Assembly: GCF_022129235.1 (NCBI RefSeq)
Contig: NZ_JADQAI010000003.1
Span: 248,001 to 312,000, forward strand
Direction of reading: 5' to 3'
DNA from: Psychrobacter sp. Ps6
GTDB lineage: Bacteria > Pseudomonadota > Gammaproteobacteria > Pseudomonadales > Moraxellaceae
Length of the DNA stretch: 64,000 nt
Below are positions 56,148-64,000 of the stretch, one piece after another; the first letter of the stretch is position 1, and every line of letters begins with the position of its first letter. The position numbers and the translations under genes are program-made. The notes below the pieces were generated by a model that was not told where the DNA came from, did no database searches, and was given only the letters and a program-made list of their open reading frames with translations.

Positions 56148-57440
56148 TTACTTTGGACTTGATGACCACACGGGTGAGCGGATGATGCCTTGTCCTGATT
56201 TACCGAACGCTTCGCCACCATTCAATGATTTAATCGTTAGTACGCCTTTGCCGCCTTGGGTTGACGCATAGACCACGCGCTTGCCATTGGGCGAGAAGCT
56301 TGGGGCTTCATCGATACCCGTATTGCCAAGGTTGGCAGTCACCGCACCATTACTATTCATAATAGCGGCTGAGCGTCCACTTAAAAAGGCGATTTGTGTT
56401 CCGTCACTACTGAACTGCGGGCTAGTCGCATAGCCACCATTTGATACTTTGGTTGTGCGTCCTGAGCCAAATTCATAACGATAGACTTGTGGTTTGTTAA
56501 AGCCAGTTTTGTCACTGACAAATACAAATGACTTGCCATCAGGGGCGTAGCTTGGTTGCACTTCACTACTTGGCAAATTAGTGAGTCGTCTAGGAGTGCC
56601 GCCGCTTGCGCTCATCTCATAGATATCGGCACTGCCCTCAAAGCTACTAGAGAATAGTATCTTGCTACCATCAGGAGAGAAAGACGGACTCATGTTACTA
56701 CCAGCGAAAGGCGTGAGCGCACTTGCGCCGCCGCCACTGACGTTTTGAATGTAGATGACGGGATATGATTTTTCGCGTTGTACCGAGTAGGCTATGCGAT
56801 TGCCATCAGGTGACCATGCTGGTGAGAAAATAGACCCTGCTACCTCAGTGATGGTTTTGGCATTTTCGCCATCAGCATCCATCACTTTTAGACGAGAGAT
56901 TTTTTGTTTGCCAGTCCCTGTTTCTTCTATATAAGCAATACGCCCTGAAAAATCCCCTGGAATGCCCGTAATCAGCTCATAGACTTTATCTGCGATGACG
57001 TGACCAGCGTAGCGCATGCTTTCTCTGTTATTGTCAGCGGTTAGGCTTTGCTTACCCTCTATCACGCGACCAGATTTGATATCGATGACCTCGTAATCGG
57101 TGACGATTTTGCCGCGATTGGTGCGAGTGCTGCCGACGACCAAATAAGGTATGCCCATGCTCTGCCATACTGGTAGTGTGCCTGCCAGCTCGCTACTGCT
57201 GCGTGGCTGCTGTGGTAGGTTTTGGCTGGTTACTTTTAGTTCTGTATTACTCAAATCATTTAAAATAATAGGGGACAAAACAGAGTCGCCTGCGAATGGT
57301 ACAAACGCGACTTGGTTTTGTTGGACAGGAATCTCATAGTCCAATTCCAATACGACAGGGGCTGCGAGCACGCTTTGCGAGATAAGTAATGCTGAACTAC
57401 CCGCAAGTAAAGAGGCTAGTAGTTTTTTATGAGTATACAT
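56148..57440 (-). CDS. tolB: Tol-Pal system periplasmic protein TolB
   Basis: A 430-aa periplasmic protein with a signal peptide (cleavage near SVLAAPVV). The N-terminal domain (residues about 27-165) precedes a C-terminal six-bladed beta-propeller whose blades repeat a SPAWSPDGNRIAYSV / SPSFSPDGSKILFSS pattern. TolB links the inner-membrane TolQRA machine to Pal during outer-membrane invagination. Length matches E. coli TolB (430). It follows tolA after 133 bases; pal is not downstream here. Confidence 0.95.
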   Translation of the reverse strand: MYTHKKLLASLLAGSSALLISQSVLAAPVVLELDYEIPVQQNQVAFVPFAGDSVLSPIILNDLSNTELKVTSQNLPQQPRSSSELAGTLPVWQSMGIPYLVVGSTRTNRGKIVTDYEVIDIKSGRVIEGKQSLTADNNRESMRYAGHVIADKVYELITGIPGDFSGRIAYIEETGTGKQKISRLKVMDADGENAKTITEVAGSIFSPAWSPDGNRIAYSVQREKSYPVIYIQNVSGGGASALTPFAGSNMSPSFSPDGSKILFSSSFEGSADIYEMSASGGTPRRLTNLPSSEVQPSYAPDGKSFVFVSDKTGFNKPQVYRYEFGSGRTTKVSNGGYATSPQFSSDGTQIAFLSGRSAAIMNSNGAVTANLGNTGIDEAPSFSPNGKRVVYASTQGGKGVLTIKSLNGGEAFGKSGQGIIRSPVWSSSPK

Positions 57441-57573
57441 GGGTCAATGGCGCTCCTAAAATTAATATGATAGTCATTTTTATAGTCGATGAGGCAAGTG
57501 TTTAGATGAAAAAACGATGCGATAAAAGCCGCTCAACATCACGTTATCAATAATACAAGACGCTAGCAACTGA

Positions 57574-58599
57574 TTAATTGCTACCTTTAAACTGTATGGT
57601 AAAGGTAGGATATTTAGGGTCATCAGCATCGATTGGTAGGCTACCTGTGTTAAGCACTGCTTGTTTGGCAGCTTCATTGACGACGCTATCAGGACCAGAT
57701 GCGCTAACATTGACCACGTCACCATTGGTATTGACGGTGATGGTTAAGGTGGCACGCTGGGTAGAGCCTTTCGCTGCGGTAGGCGGCGTATAGTTGCGCT
57801 TGATTAGATTGATGATTTCACTATTGCTGGCTCCGCGACTACCACTTGAGGCAGAGCGACTACTACCTTTAGAGGTACTAGAGGTTGAGGTGTCGCCGGA
57901 GATGGTTGATTGACCATCTGAGAGATTAAAGGTTCGTCCTGCATTGCCAGAGCCATCGGTATCAATCTGTATATTACGATCGTTAGCCGTGGGTCGTCTG
58001 ATCTTGGGTGGGTTATTTTGCTTTTGACGAAAATCTCCAAGCCGTTTTTGCTCTTCGATCATCTGCTCTCTTTTGTCTTGCTCTACTTGATCAAGCTCCT
58101 CTATCGCGGATTCGTCTAGCTGCGCTGCCCACTCAGCCATTCTGCGCTCATACTCTTGGTTTTGCTCGCGCAAGCGTTGATGTTGCTCTTCGCTCATAAG
58201 CATAGGCTGACCGGCAGGCTCGTCAGATCGCGTAAACACAGGGACACGCTGGGAGTTCGGCTGACTTGGATTTTGAGTGCTTGAGCTACTACTGCTTGAG
58301 GTTTCTTGTTGAGCGCTACTGGCTGATTCGCTGGTGCTGCTATCCATTTGCATGGCGCTAGCTGCTGCACGATTGGCCAATATCTGCCCTTGCATTTCAG
58401 CGAGCTGCTCAGGAGATACCATGACCGTCTCGATACTACCAGCAGTCTCAACCTCAGTGGTTTGATAGTTATAAACCAGTATGCCGATTATAAGACCATG
58501 TGCTAGCAAACTGAGTAATGTAGGCAGTGTTAGCCCGTTACCTTCAGGTTCGATGGGGACATAGACGGCAGGCGCATTATGCATGGTATGGATACTCAT
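57574..58599 (-). CDS. tolA: TolA-like energy-transducing protein
   Basis: A 341-aa protein with one N-terminal membrane helix (about residues 27-47), a charged coiled-coil-like middle rich in Glu, Gln and Arg (about 130-205), a Ser/Thr/Gly linker, and a small C-terminal TonB/TolA-type domain (from YTPPTAAKGSTQRATLTITV to the end). Its place between tolR and tolB identifies it as TolA although the middle is shorter and less Ala/Lys-rich than in E. coli. It would span the periplasm and carry proton-motive energy from TolQR to the outer membrane. Confidence 0.87.
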   Translation of the reverse strand: MSIHTMHNAPAVYVPIEPEGNGLTLPTLLSLLAHGLIIGILVYNYQTTEVETAGSIETVMVSPEQLAEMQGQILANRAAASAMQMDSSTSESASSAQQETSSSSSSSTQNPSQPNSQRVPVFTRSDEPAGQPMLMSEEQHQRLREQNQEYERRMAEWAAQLDESAIEELDQVEQDKREQMIEEQKRLGDFRQKQNNPPKIRRPTANDRNIQIDTDGSGNAGRTFNLSDGQSTISGDTSTSSTSKGSSRSASSGSRGASNSEIINLIKRNYTPPTAAKGSTQRATLTITVNTNGDVVNVSASGPDSVVNEAAKQAVLNTGSLPIDADDPKYPTFTIQFKGSN

Positions 58600-58656
58600 G
58601 AACGTGGTTTATCGGATTGGCTGCTATGATGTGACATGCCTATATAGAAGGTATGA

Positions 58657-59118
58657 CTATTGAAGCGATGGCGTCGGTAGAGGCGCACCAGTCAATAACC
58701 CTACTTTTTCAATACCTGCCTGCTGCAAAGTTGCCATGAGCGTCATGATAGCGCCATATTGGTTATTTTGATCAGCATTAATCATCACTTGTAATGGCTC
58801 AGTGTTGGTATTACCGCTCTGAGATTGTAAGTTTGACAAAGTGTTAATTAGCTCAGGCTCACTAATAGGCAAATCGATGTTGTTTTCATAACTGATAAAA
58901 ATCTCGCCACTGTCAGTCAATGAGACAATAACGGGCAACTGGCTCTGACTCATGGTGTTGGTTTGCTCTTTTGGCAAATCAACATCGACACCCGTAATGA
59001 GCATGGGTGCGGTCACCATAAATATCACCAATAGCACCAGCATAACGTCGATGTAAGGAACGACGTTCATCTCTGCATTCAGCGCTTTTTTCTCACGGCG
59101 ATAGGGGTTTGGTTTCAT
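58657..59118 (-). CDS. tolR: Tol-Pal system protein TolR
   Basis: A 153-aa ExbD/TolR family protein. The single helix begins with the family's AEMNVVPYIDVMLVLLVIFM, where the Asp in YIDVM is the proton-path residue. The periplasmic part contains GVDVDLP and ends with IMTLMATLQQAGIEKVGLL. It overlaps tolQ by four bases (ATGA), a sign of coupled translation. Works with TolQ as the proton-driven motor. Confidence 0.94.
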   Translation of the reverse strand: MKPNPYRREKKALNAEMNVVPYIDVMLVLLVIFMVTAPMLITGVDVDLPKEQTNTMSQSQLPVIVSLTDSGEIFISYENNIDLPISEPELINTLSNLQSQSGNTNTEPLQVMINADQNNQYGAIMTLMATLQQAGIEKVGLLTGAPLPTPSLQ

Positions 59119-59837
59119 AGCCCATTCACCTGAGTGGCACTCACGTGGGTCTCTCTAGTAACGGGATTTTGTACACTGGTCTCGCGCTGTAGCATGCCTG
59201 TCATCTCGTCACAGAACAATGCTCGTGAATCATAAAGACGGCTCGATTTTGCCGTAAAATGATTGTATGCCAATACAGCAGGAATAGCGGCGAACAAGCC
59301 CATTGCCGTCGCAATCAGCGCCTCAGCAATACCAGGCGCGACAGAGGCTAGGGTGGCTTGCTCGGTTTGCGACAGTCCCAAAAACGCATTCATGATGCCC
59401 CAAACTGTTCCAAACAGTCCGATATAAGGAGCTACCGAGCCGACACTTGCTAGCGTCGTCAGTCCTGACTCGAGTAATTGCTGCTGACGGCCCAAGCCGA
59501 CGCGCAGTTTACGCTCGACACCGTCGATGATGTCATCCTTAGGTTGACGCTTTTTATGCATTCTTAGATATTCTGAAAAACCCACATAAAAAATCTGCTC
59601 AAGTCCTTGGCGATCAGGTGAGCCTTGTACGCCTTGATACAGCTTTGCTAAATCTTCGCCCGACCAAAACCAAGTCTCAAATTGTTGATCAAAGTTTTTG
59701 GCCGTACCGAGTCGCGCACTCATACGGAAAATAATAACCCAACTGAACAAAGAAGCTAACAGCAATAACGCCATCACAATCTGTACCAATAGACTGGCTT
59801 GGGTAATAAGATCAATAATATTTAATGATTCAGGCAT
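59115..59837 (-). CDS. tolQ: Tol-Pal system protein TolQ
   Basis: A 240-aa MotA/TolQ/ExbB proton-channel subunit with three membrane helices (about residues 15-35, 132-155 and 168-190). Family motifs are LTTLASVGSVAPYIGLFGTV and PGIAEALIATAMGLFAAIPA. It heads the tolQ-R-A-B operon. The usual upstream ybgC is not present; 562 bases without a gene precede it on its 5' side. Confidence 0.95.
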   Translation of the reverse strand: MPESLNIIDLITQASLLVQIVMALLLLASLFSWVIIFRMSARLGTAKNFDQQFETWFWSGEDLAKLYQGVQGSPDRQGLEQIFYVGFSEYLRMHKKRQPKDDIIDGVERKLRVGLGRQQQLLESGLTTLASVGSVAPYIGLFGTVWGIMNAFLGLSQTEQATLASVAPGIAEALIATAMGLFAAIPAVLAYNHFTAKSSRLYDSRALFCDEMTGMLQRETSVQNPVTRETHVSATQVNGL

Positions 59838-60399
59838 GTAATGGACTCACGAATAATTGACAACAGCTGGTTTAAATAAAGATATCCAAACCAAACGAAC
59901 CCTAAAAATAATAAGCATACTTTATCGTTGAATCTTAAGCGCAGTAAAGATCTCGGCAATCTAGTTTAGTAAGAGACTATTTGAGACCACGCTCAACCAC
60001 TGAGACATCAACATAATAGCCTGTTAGTTTACTTCTAAATGAAAGAAACGTCATTATTAATGTGTTAACCAAGTGAAAAGTGCGAAATATCAAATATTAA
60101 GTATCTTAACGTTATGATGGTAACTCACTGTCTTATTATTAATATGCACAAATGGTTTGATCTAGAGGATATAAGAAAATTCAAATTTGTATAGTCTTTT
60201 CGTCGTTATAAAAGTGATGTTTTTAATTGCTTTTTTATACGAGTTAGACATTATCAGCGATTGAGTTTGTAAGATAACTCGTCTAATATGTTACGCTTTG
60301 TTACTACATTATTCTTACTGCGGCATTGCTATTCTTGCTGAGGTTATGTTTGATTTTAGGTAGTGGTGACTTTTTATTATCCAGTCGGGGGCGACACTT
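59838..60399. other. Divergent region between tolQ and the purine permease
   Basis: About 560 AT-rich bases with promoters for both genes. I looked for the RutR-like palindrome and for a purine-riboswitch-like fold and saw neither. No ORF with a ribosome site. Confidence 0.5.
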
Positions 60400-61695
60400 A
60401 TGAATGCAATTGAACGCTATTTTGGGATTAATGGTGACAATACCACAATCAAAACAGAAATCGTCGCTGGTATAACCACGTTTTTAACGATGGCTTATAT
60501 CATCTTTGTTAACCCTAATGTCTTAGCCGATGCGGGTATGGACAAAGGGGCTGTATTTGTTGCAACTTGTTTGGCCGCAGCGGTAGGTTGTTTTATCATG
60601 GGTATTTATGCCCGACTACCAGTAGCGTTAGCGCCAGGCATGGGACTTAATGCCTTCTTTACGTATGGCGTGGTTCTAGGTATGGGCTATGCATGGCAAA
60701 CCGCGCTGGGTGCGGTGTTCTTGTCAGGTTGTATCTTTGTACTATTAAGTCTATTTAAAATTCGTGAAGCGATCATTAATGCGATTCCAAACTCTCTCAA
60801 AAACGGCGTGGTCGCTGGTATTGGTGCATTCTTGGCTTTTATTGCTTTGCAGAGTGCAGGTATCATCGTCAATCATGATGCGACCTTGGTTGCCCTTGGT
60901 GATATGACGTCATTTGGCCCTGTATTGGCTTCATTAGGTTTTGTCGTTATTATCGGTCTGTCTTATAAAAGAGTCCCAGGCGCGGTAACCATTGGTATTT
61001 TACTGGTTGCTCTGATTAGCTTGCTAATGGGCTATACACAGTTTACCGGTATCATATCGGCACCACCTTCAATCGCGCCGACACTGATGCAGCTCGATAT
61101 CGCGGGCGCATTTGATGTTGGTATGATCAGTGTGATTTTCGCTTTCTTATTTGTGGATCTATTTGATACTGCAGGCACGCTCATTGCGACCACTAGCCAA
61201 GCCAAGTTGACTGACAAAGATGGCAATATCCCAAATATGGGCAAGGCGCTATTAGCAGACTCAACAGCGACAGTCGCAGGCTCTTTACTTGGTACTTCAT
61301 CGACAACCAGTTATATTGAAAGTATCTCTGGCATTGCCTCAGGTGGCCGTACAGGATTGATGGCAGTCACTGTTGGTGTGTTATTTTTACTAAGTATTTT
61401 CTTTTCTCCATTAGCCGGTATGATCCCAGCATACGCGACGGCCGGTGCCATATTTTATGTTGCCGTACTGATGATGGGCACCTTAAAAGACATCGACTGG
61501 AGCGACTTAACAGAAGCGGCGCCTGTTGTGGTTGTATTGCTGTTCACACCGCTAACATACTCTATCGCTGATGGCATTGCGCTTGGTTTTATCACCTTTA
61601 CCGCGGTCAAAGCAATCGCTGGCAAGTTCGCTGACATCAGCATCGCTGTATGGCTTTTGACTCTTGTGCTATTGGTTAAAATTATCTTCTTATAA
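60400..61695 (+). CDS. NCS2 family adenine/guanine/hypoxanthine permease (AzgA-like)
   Basis: A 431-aa purine permease of the AzgA/GhxP/PbuG branch of NCS2. Diagnostic pieces are EIVAGITTFLTMAYIIFVNP at the start, APGMGLNAFFTYG, LFVDLFDTAGTLIATTSQA, and LGTSSTTSYIESISGIASGG. These proteins import adenine, guanine or hypoxanthine with protons, feeding salvage or, here, guanine deaminase and xanthine dehydrogenase. It is outside the putative TetR regulon by sequence. It ends at a strong terminator. Confidence 0.9.
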   Translation: MNAIERYFGINGDNTTIKTEIVAGITTFLTMAYIIFVNPNVLADAGMDKGAVFVATCLAAAVGCFIMGIYARLPVALAPGMGLNAFFTYGVVLGMGYAWQTALGAVFLSGCIFVLLSLFKIREAIINAIPNSLKNGVVAGIGAFLAFIALQSAGIIVNHDATLVALGDMTSFGPVLASLGFVVIIGLSYKRVPGAVTIGILLVALISLLMGYTQFTGIISAPPSIAPTLMQLDIAGAFDVGMISVIFAFLFVDLFDTAGTLIATTSQAKLTDKDGNIPNMGKALLADSTATVAGSLLGTSSTTSYIESISGIASGGRTGLMAVTVGVLFLLSIFFSPLAGMIPAYATAGAIFYVAVLMMGTLKDIDWSDLTEAAPVVVVLLFTPLTYSIADGIALGFITFTAVKAIAGKFADISIAVWLLTLVLLVKIIFL

Positions 61696-61727
61696 GGCGT
61701 ATTGCGCTAGGTATGAGACCTAACAAT

Positions 61728-61765
61728 AAAACCCTCTTTATCACTTAGTGGTAAAGAGGGTTTTT
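61728..61765 (+). terminator. Terminator of the purine permease gene
   Basis: A long stem AAACCCTCTTTA(T)CAC with GTGGTAAAGAGGGTTT, three-base loop, then Ts. 33 bases past the stop. Confidence 0.92.
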
Positions 61766-62404
61766 ATCATTTGGAGACAGTACTTAGCTTACTGGTGAGC
61801 CGAAAATTTGTGCGATTGGAGCCCAAAATATTGATAATAATTAATCAGTAATAGTAAACTAAAAAATATAACCAAAGCGTCATGACTGATAAAGTGACTG
61901 TAAGTCTTTGTTATTTAAAGGCAAATTAATTTATAAAAATAAAAAAAATCGTTAGTTTGAATTTTTTTTTCATGATATTATAGCCGAGTTAAGCGCATCA
62001 CCTCAATCAACGCCGTAGAGGTTTTTCTTACAGTGAATTTGCACATTTAAGATGGTATGTTTGGGCTTGCTCAAGTGATTTTTTGTCACTTCATTCAAGC
62101 GATATTTGTCCATCACACTCCTTTCACTACTAACAAGAAGAAGGCACTAATGCCGCTTAATTTTTCGTTGTTGCCTTTGTATTGTTAACGTAGCCCGTTT
62201 AACAGTTGAACGACCTACTTAACCATCTCCAGCATGTGCTGGATTTTCTAGTTTTGTGATGGCGCCGTTTGGTCTTTTGATTATTGCTGTGAATATCCGT
62301 CAATAACCTCTATTTTGATAGCGGTTACGAGCAGTTATGCAGGACGATCAGACTTCCTAAAGCACCATTTATTATGGTTTTTAAACGATAGTTATGGAGT
62401 TGTT
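61766..62404. other. Long leader or control region upstream of putA
   Basis: About 640 bases. It starts AT-rich (A and T runs around 61940-61970), with a -10-like TATTAT at 61976. A 12-codon frame with a good ribosome site lies at 62150-62188, and a hairpin TCCAGCA/TGCTGGA (62228-62243) is followed by TTTTC. These could form a leader or attenuator. Confidence 0.45.
62150..62188 (+). CDS. Possible 12-codon leader peptide upstream of putA
   Basis: MPLNFSLLPLYC with GAAGAAGG six bases upstream of the ATG. It has two Pro codons. 40 bases later is a small hairpin with a short T-run. It could be a translated leader for putA or chance. Confidence 0.25.
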   Translation: MPLNFSLLPLYC

Positions 62405-64000
62405 ATGAACCCAGTAGACCAGTTTACCCCGCAAGAGCCGATTTTGTTCAATCCTGTTGATATGCTGTCGCCAGAGTATCTTGCCCAGCCAATAGAAGAG
62501 CTATATAAGCGTATTTCACCATTATATAGTGTTGATGAACAGCGTTGGTTGTCTGATTTATTGCCACTTGCCAAGCCTAGTACCCAAGAGCGTGATGCTG
62601 CCGCTGAGCAGACTCGCAAGCTGGTTGAGCATGTGCGTAACGATGGCAAAGCCGTCAAGATGGTTGACTCATTATTGCTTGAGTATAGCCTTGATACCCA
62701 AGAAGGTATCTTGCTCATGAGCTTGGCAGAAGCGTTGATTCGAGTGCCGGATAACTATACGGCTGATGCATTGATTCATGACAAAATGAGTGTGGCTGAT
62801 TGGAAAAAGCACATCAAAAATGACAATGGTTTCATGGTCAATGCCTCTACTTGGGGCATGATGATGACAGGCCGTGTCGTCAGTATTGATAGCAGCACCA
62901 CTGCATCAGGTTTCTTGGATCGCATGACCAAAAAGATGGGTGAACCTGTCATTCGTAGTGCCATGCAAAAAGCCATGCGTATCATGGGTCATCAGTTTGT
63001 ATTGGGCGAAACCATCGAAGACGCCAATAAAAACAGCCAGCCATATCGTAATAAAGGTTATACCTATTCATTCGATATGCTAGGTGAAGCGGCTATCACG
63101 CATAGAGATGCTGAAAAATACTTCAATGACTACTTGCATGCAATCAAAGCGACGGCCAACGTCAAAGTCAAAGAAGGTATGCCTAAGCCGTCAGTATCTA
63201 TTAAATTGTCTGCGCTGCATCCTCGCTATGAAGCGACACAAGAAGCTCAGGTCATGGGTCTATTGCGTCAACGCTGCTTGCTCCTTATTGAAGCGGCACG
63301 CGAAGTCAATGTTGATCTTAGTATTGATGCCGAAGAAGCGGATCGTCTTGAGATTTCTTTAAAACTGTTTGAGTCTCTGTACCGTGATAACTCAACAGCT
63401 GGTTGGGATGGCCTAGGTATTGTTGTACAGGGTTATTCTAAACGTGCTATCGCTGTATTGGCTTGGCTTGCCCGTTTGTCTTCTGAAGTAGGCGATCGCA
63501 TTCCAGTACGTCTCGTAAAAGGCGCTTATTGGGATACTGAGATCAAACTTGCTCAGCAAAAAGGTCTATCAGGCTATCCAGTGTGGACACGCAAAGAAGG
63601 TACAGATACCGCATATCTTGCCAGTGCGCGTTTCTTATTATCAGACCATCTGCGCGGCCTTATCTGGCCACAGTTTGCGACGCATAATGCTCATACACTA
63701 TCTTCCATCATGACCATGAGCACCCATAAAGAGTTTGAGTTCCAGCGTTTGCACGGTATGGGTGATGCGCTTTATGATCATATCTTGCAATCTTATGAGA
63801 TTCCTGTACGTATTTATGCACCAGTTGGCGCGCACAAAGACTTGCTACCATATTTGGTACGTCGTTTGTTAGAGAACGGTGCCAACAGCTCGTTTGTCCA
63901 TCAGTTATTAGACAAGTCTTATCCGATTGAAAAACTAACTGTGCATCCATATGACAAGCTACTTGCTAACCCAACCTTGCACAACTCAGATATCCCGCTA
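62405..64000 (+). CDS. putA: Bifunctional proline dehydrogenase/P5C dehydrogenase PutA, 3' end missing
   Basis: Oxidises proline to glutamate in two steps at the membrane. 532 codons are present and the frame runs off the window. GGAG five bases before the ATG sets the start. The N-terminus (MNPVDQFTPQEPILFNPVDM) lacks the ribbon-helix-helix DNA-binding domain of E. coli PutA, so this form should not autorepress. Visible parts are the dimerisation arm (from about residue 20 on; LLEYSLDTQEGILLMSLAEA) and the FAD-binding proline dehydrogenase barrel (SIKLSALHPRYEA; DAEEADRLEISL; RLVKGAYWDTEIK). The FAD/substrate motif near the barrel's end and the whole aldehyde dehydrogenase part lie partly or fully outside. 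Confidence 0.95.
   Translation, partial: MNPVDQFTPQEPILFNPVDMLSPEYLAQPIEELYKRISPLYSVDEQRWLSDLLPLAKPSTQERDAAAEQTRKLVEHVRNDGKAVKMVDSLLLEYSLDTQEGILLMSLAEALIRVPDNYTADALIHDKMSVADWKKHIKNDNGFMVNASTWGMMMTGRVVSIDSSTTASGFLDRMTKKMGEPVIRSAMQKAMRIMGHQFVLGETIEDANKNSQPYRNKGYTYSFDMLGEAAITHRDAEKYFNDYLHAIKATANVKVKEGMPKPSVSIKLSALHPRYEATQEAQVMGLLRQRCLLLIEAAREVNVDLSIDAEEADRLEISLKLFESLYRDNSTAGWDGLGIVVQGYSKRAIAVLAWLARLSSEVGDRIPVRLVKGAYWDTEIKLAQQKGLSGYPVWTRKEGTDTAYLASARFLLSDHLRGLIWPQFATHNAHTLSSIMTMSTHKEFEFQRLHGMGDALYDHILQSYEIPVRIYAPVGAHKDLLPYLVRRLLENGANSSFVHQLLDKSYPIEKLTVHPYDKLLANPTLHNSDIPL

Noticed and set aside
59838..60399. Purine riboswitch or a fourth TetR operator upstream of the AzgA-like permease
   Set aside because: No TGACCAA/TAGTCAG half-site pair and no conserved purine-aptamer core was found.
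1..64000. CRISPR arrays, tRNA or rRNA genes, insertion sequences, prophage
   Set aside because: No regularly spaced identical repeats, no cloverleaf with acceptor pairing, no transposase or phage structural protein was seen by eye.

Overview
The window looks like chromosomal DNA of a gammaproteobacterium of the family Moraxellaceae, most probably Psychrobacter. The reasons are the protein families, AT-leaning housekeeping genes, long acidic or N/Q-rich insertions in core proteins (RpoD, DnaG, RluD, SecF), and a LysM-rich MltD. The genus call is recognition from memory, not a database result. I see no rRNA, tRNA, CRISPR array, insertion sequence or prophage. Most of the window is ordinary core genome.

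Layout. 1-3302 (+): pyrD (5' end cut by the window), cvpA, purF, with a shared terminator facing azlCD. 3424-6055 (-): AzlD, AzlC and a MATE exporter. 6290-10085 (-): yajC, secD, secF. 10600-15868 (+): a CNNM/CBS membrane protein, a small periplasmic protein and a large lipoprotein MltD with seven LysM domains. 16007-17212 (-): an MltF-like lytic transglycosylase, followed by about 1 kb without a gene. 18236-20762: a divergent Nif3-like/HtrA (DegS/AlgW-type) pair. 20881-26537 (-): the class Ia ribonucleotide reductase locus nrdA, nrdB and a YfaE-type ferredoxin. Between nrdA and nrdB lie a 123-aa conserved-looking gene and an AT-rich 368-aa membrane-protein gene that looks inserted. 27027-34754 (-): DUF493, bestrophin-like, rpoD, dnaG and bamD. 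35445-38510 (+): rluD, pgeF and a flavodoxin-like protein, then a 41-aa lipoprotein gene on the other strand.

39391-55652 is a purine-salvage/catabolism region. It holds xdhA-xdhB-xdhC and guaD (+), a Tsx-like outer-membrane channel (-), and a minus-strand operon uraD-uraH-puuD-puuE-alc-allA. Divergent from that operon is a RutR-like TetR regulator, followed by a xanthine/urate-type NCS2 permease. Together these encode guanine/xanthine to urate to 5-hydroxyisourate to OHCU to allantoin to allantoate to ureidoglycolate to glyoxylate plus urea. Three nearly identical 16-bp palindromes (consensus YTGACCAANTAGTCAG) lie upstream of xdhA, in the tetR/uraD divergent region and upstream of the permease. 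They strongly resemble RutR boxes and define a putative local regulon; at xdhA the palindrome fills a promoter spacer.

56148-59837 (-) is tolQ-tolR-tolA-tolB without pal next to it. 60400-61695 (+) is an AzgA-type purine permease. 62405-64000 (+) is the start of putA, cut by the window end.

The least explained signals are the array of degenerate 14-16-bp repeats that starts with the nrdB stop codon, in which six copies spell Glu-Leu-stop; the 17-bp perfect inverted repeat next to the 368-aa gene in the nrd locus; and the 368-aa gene itself.
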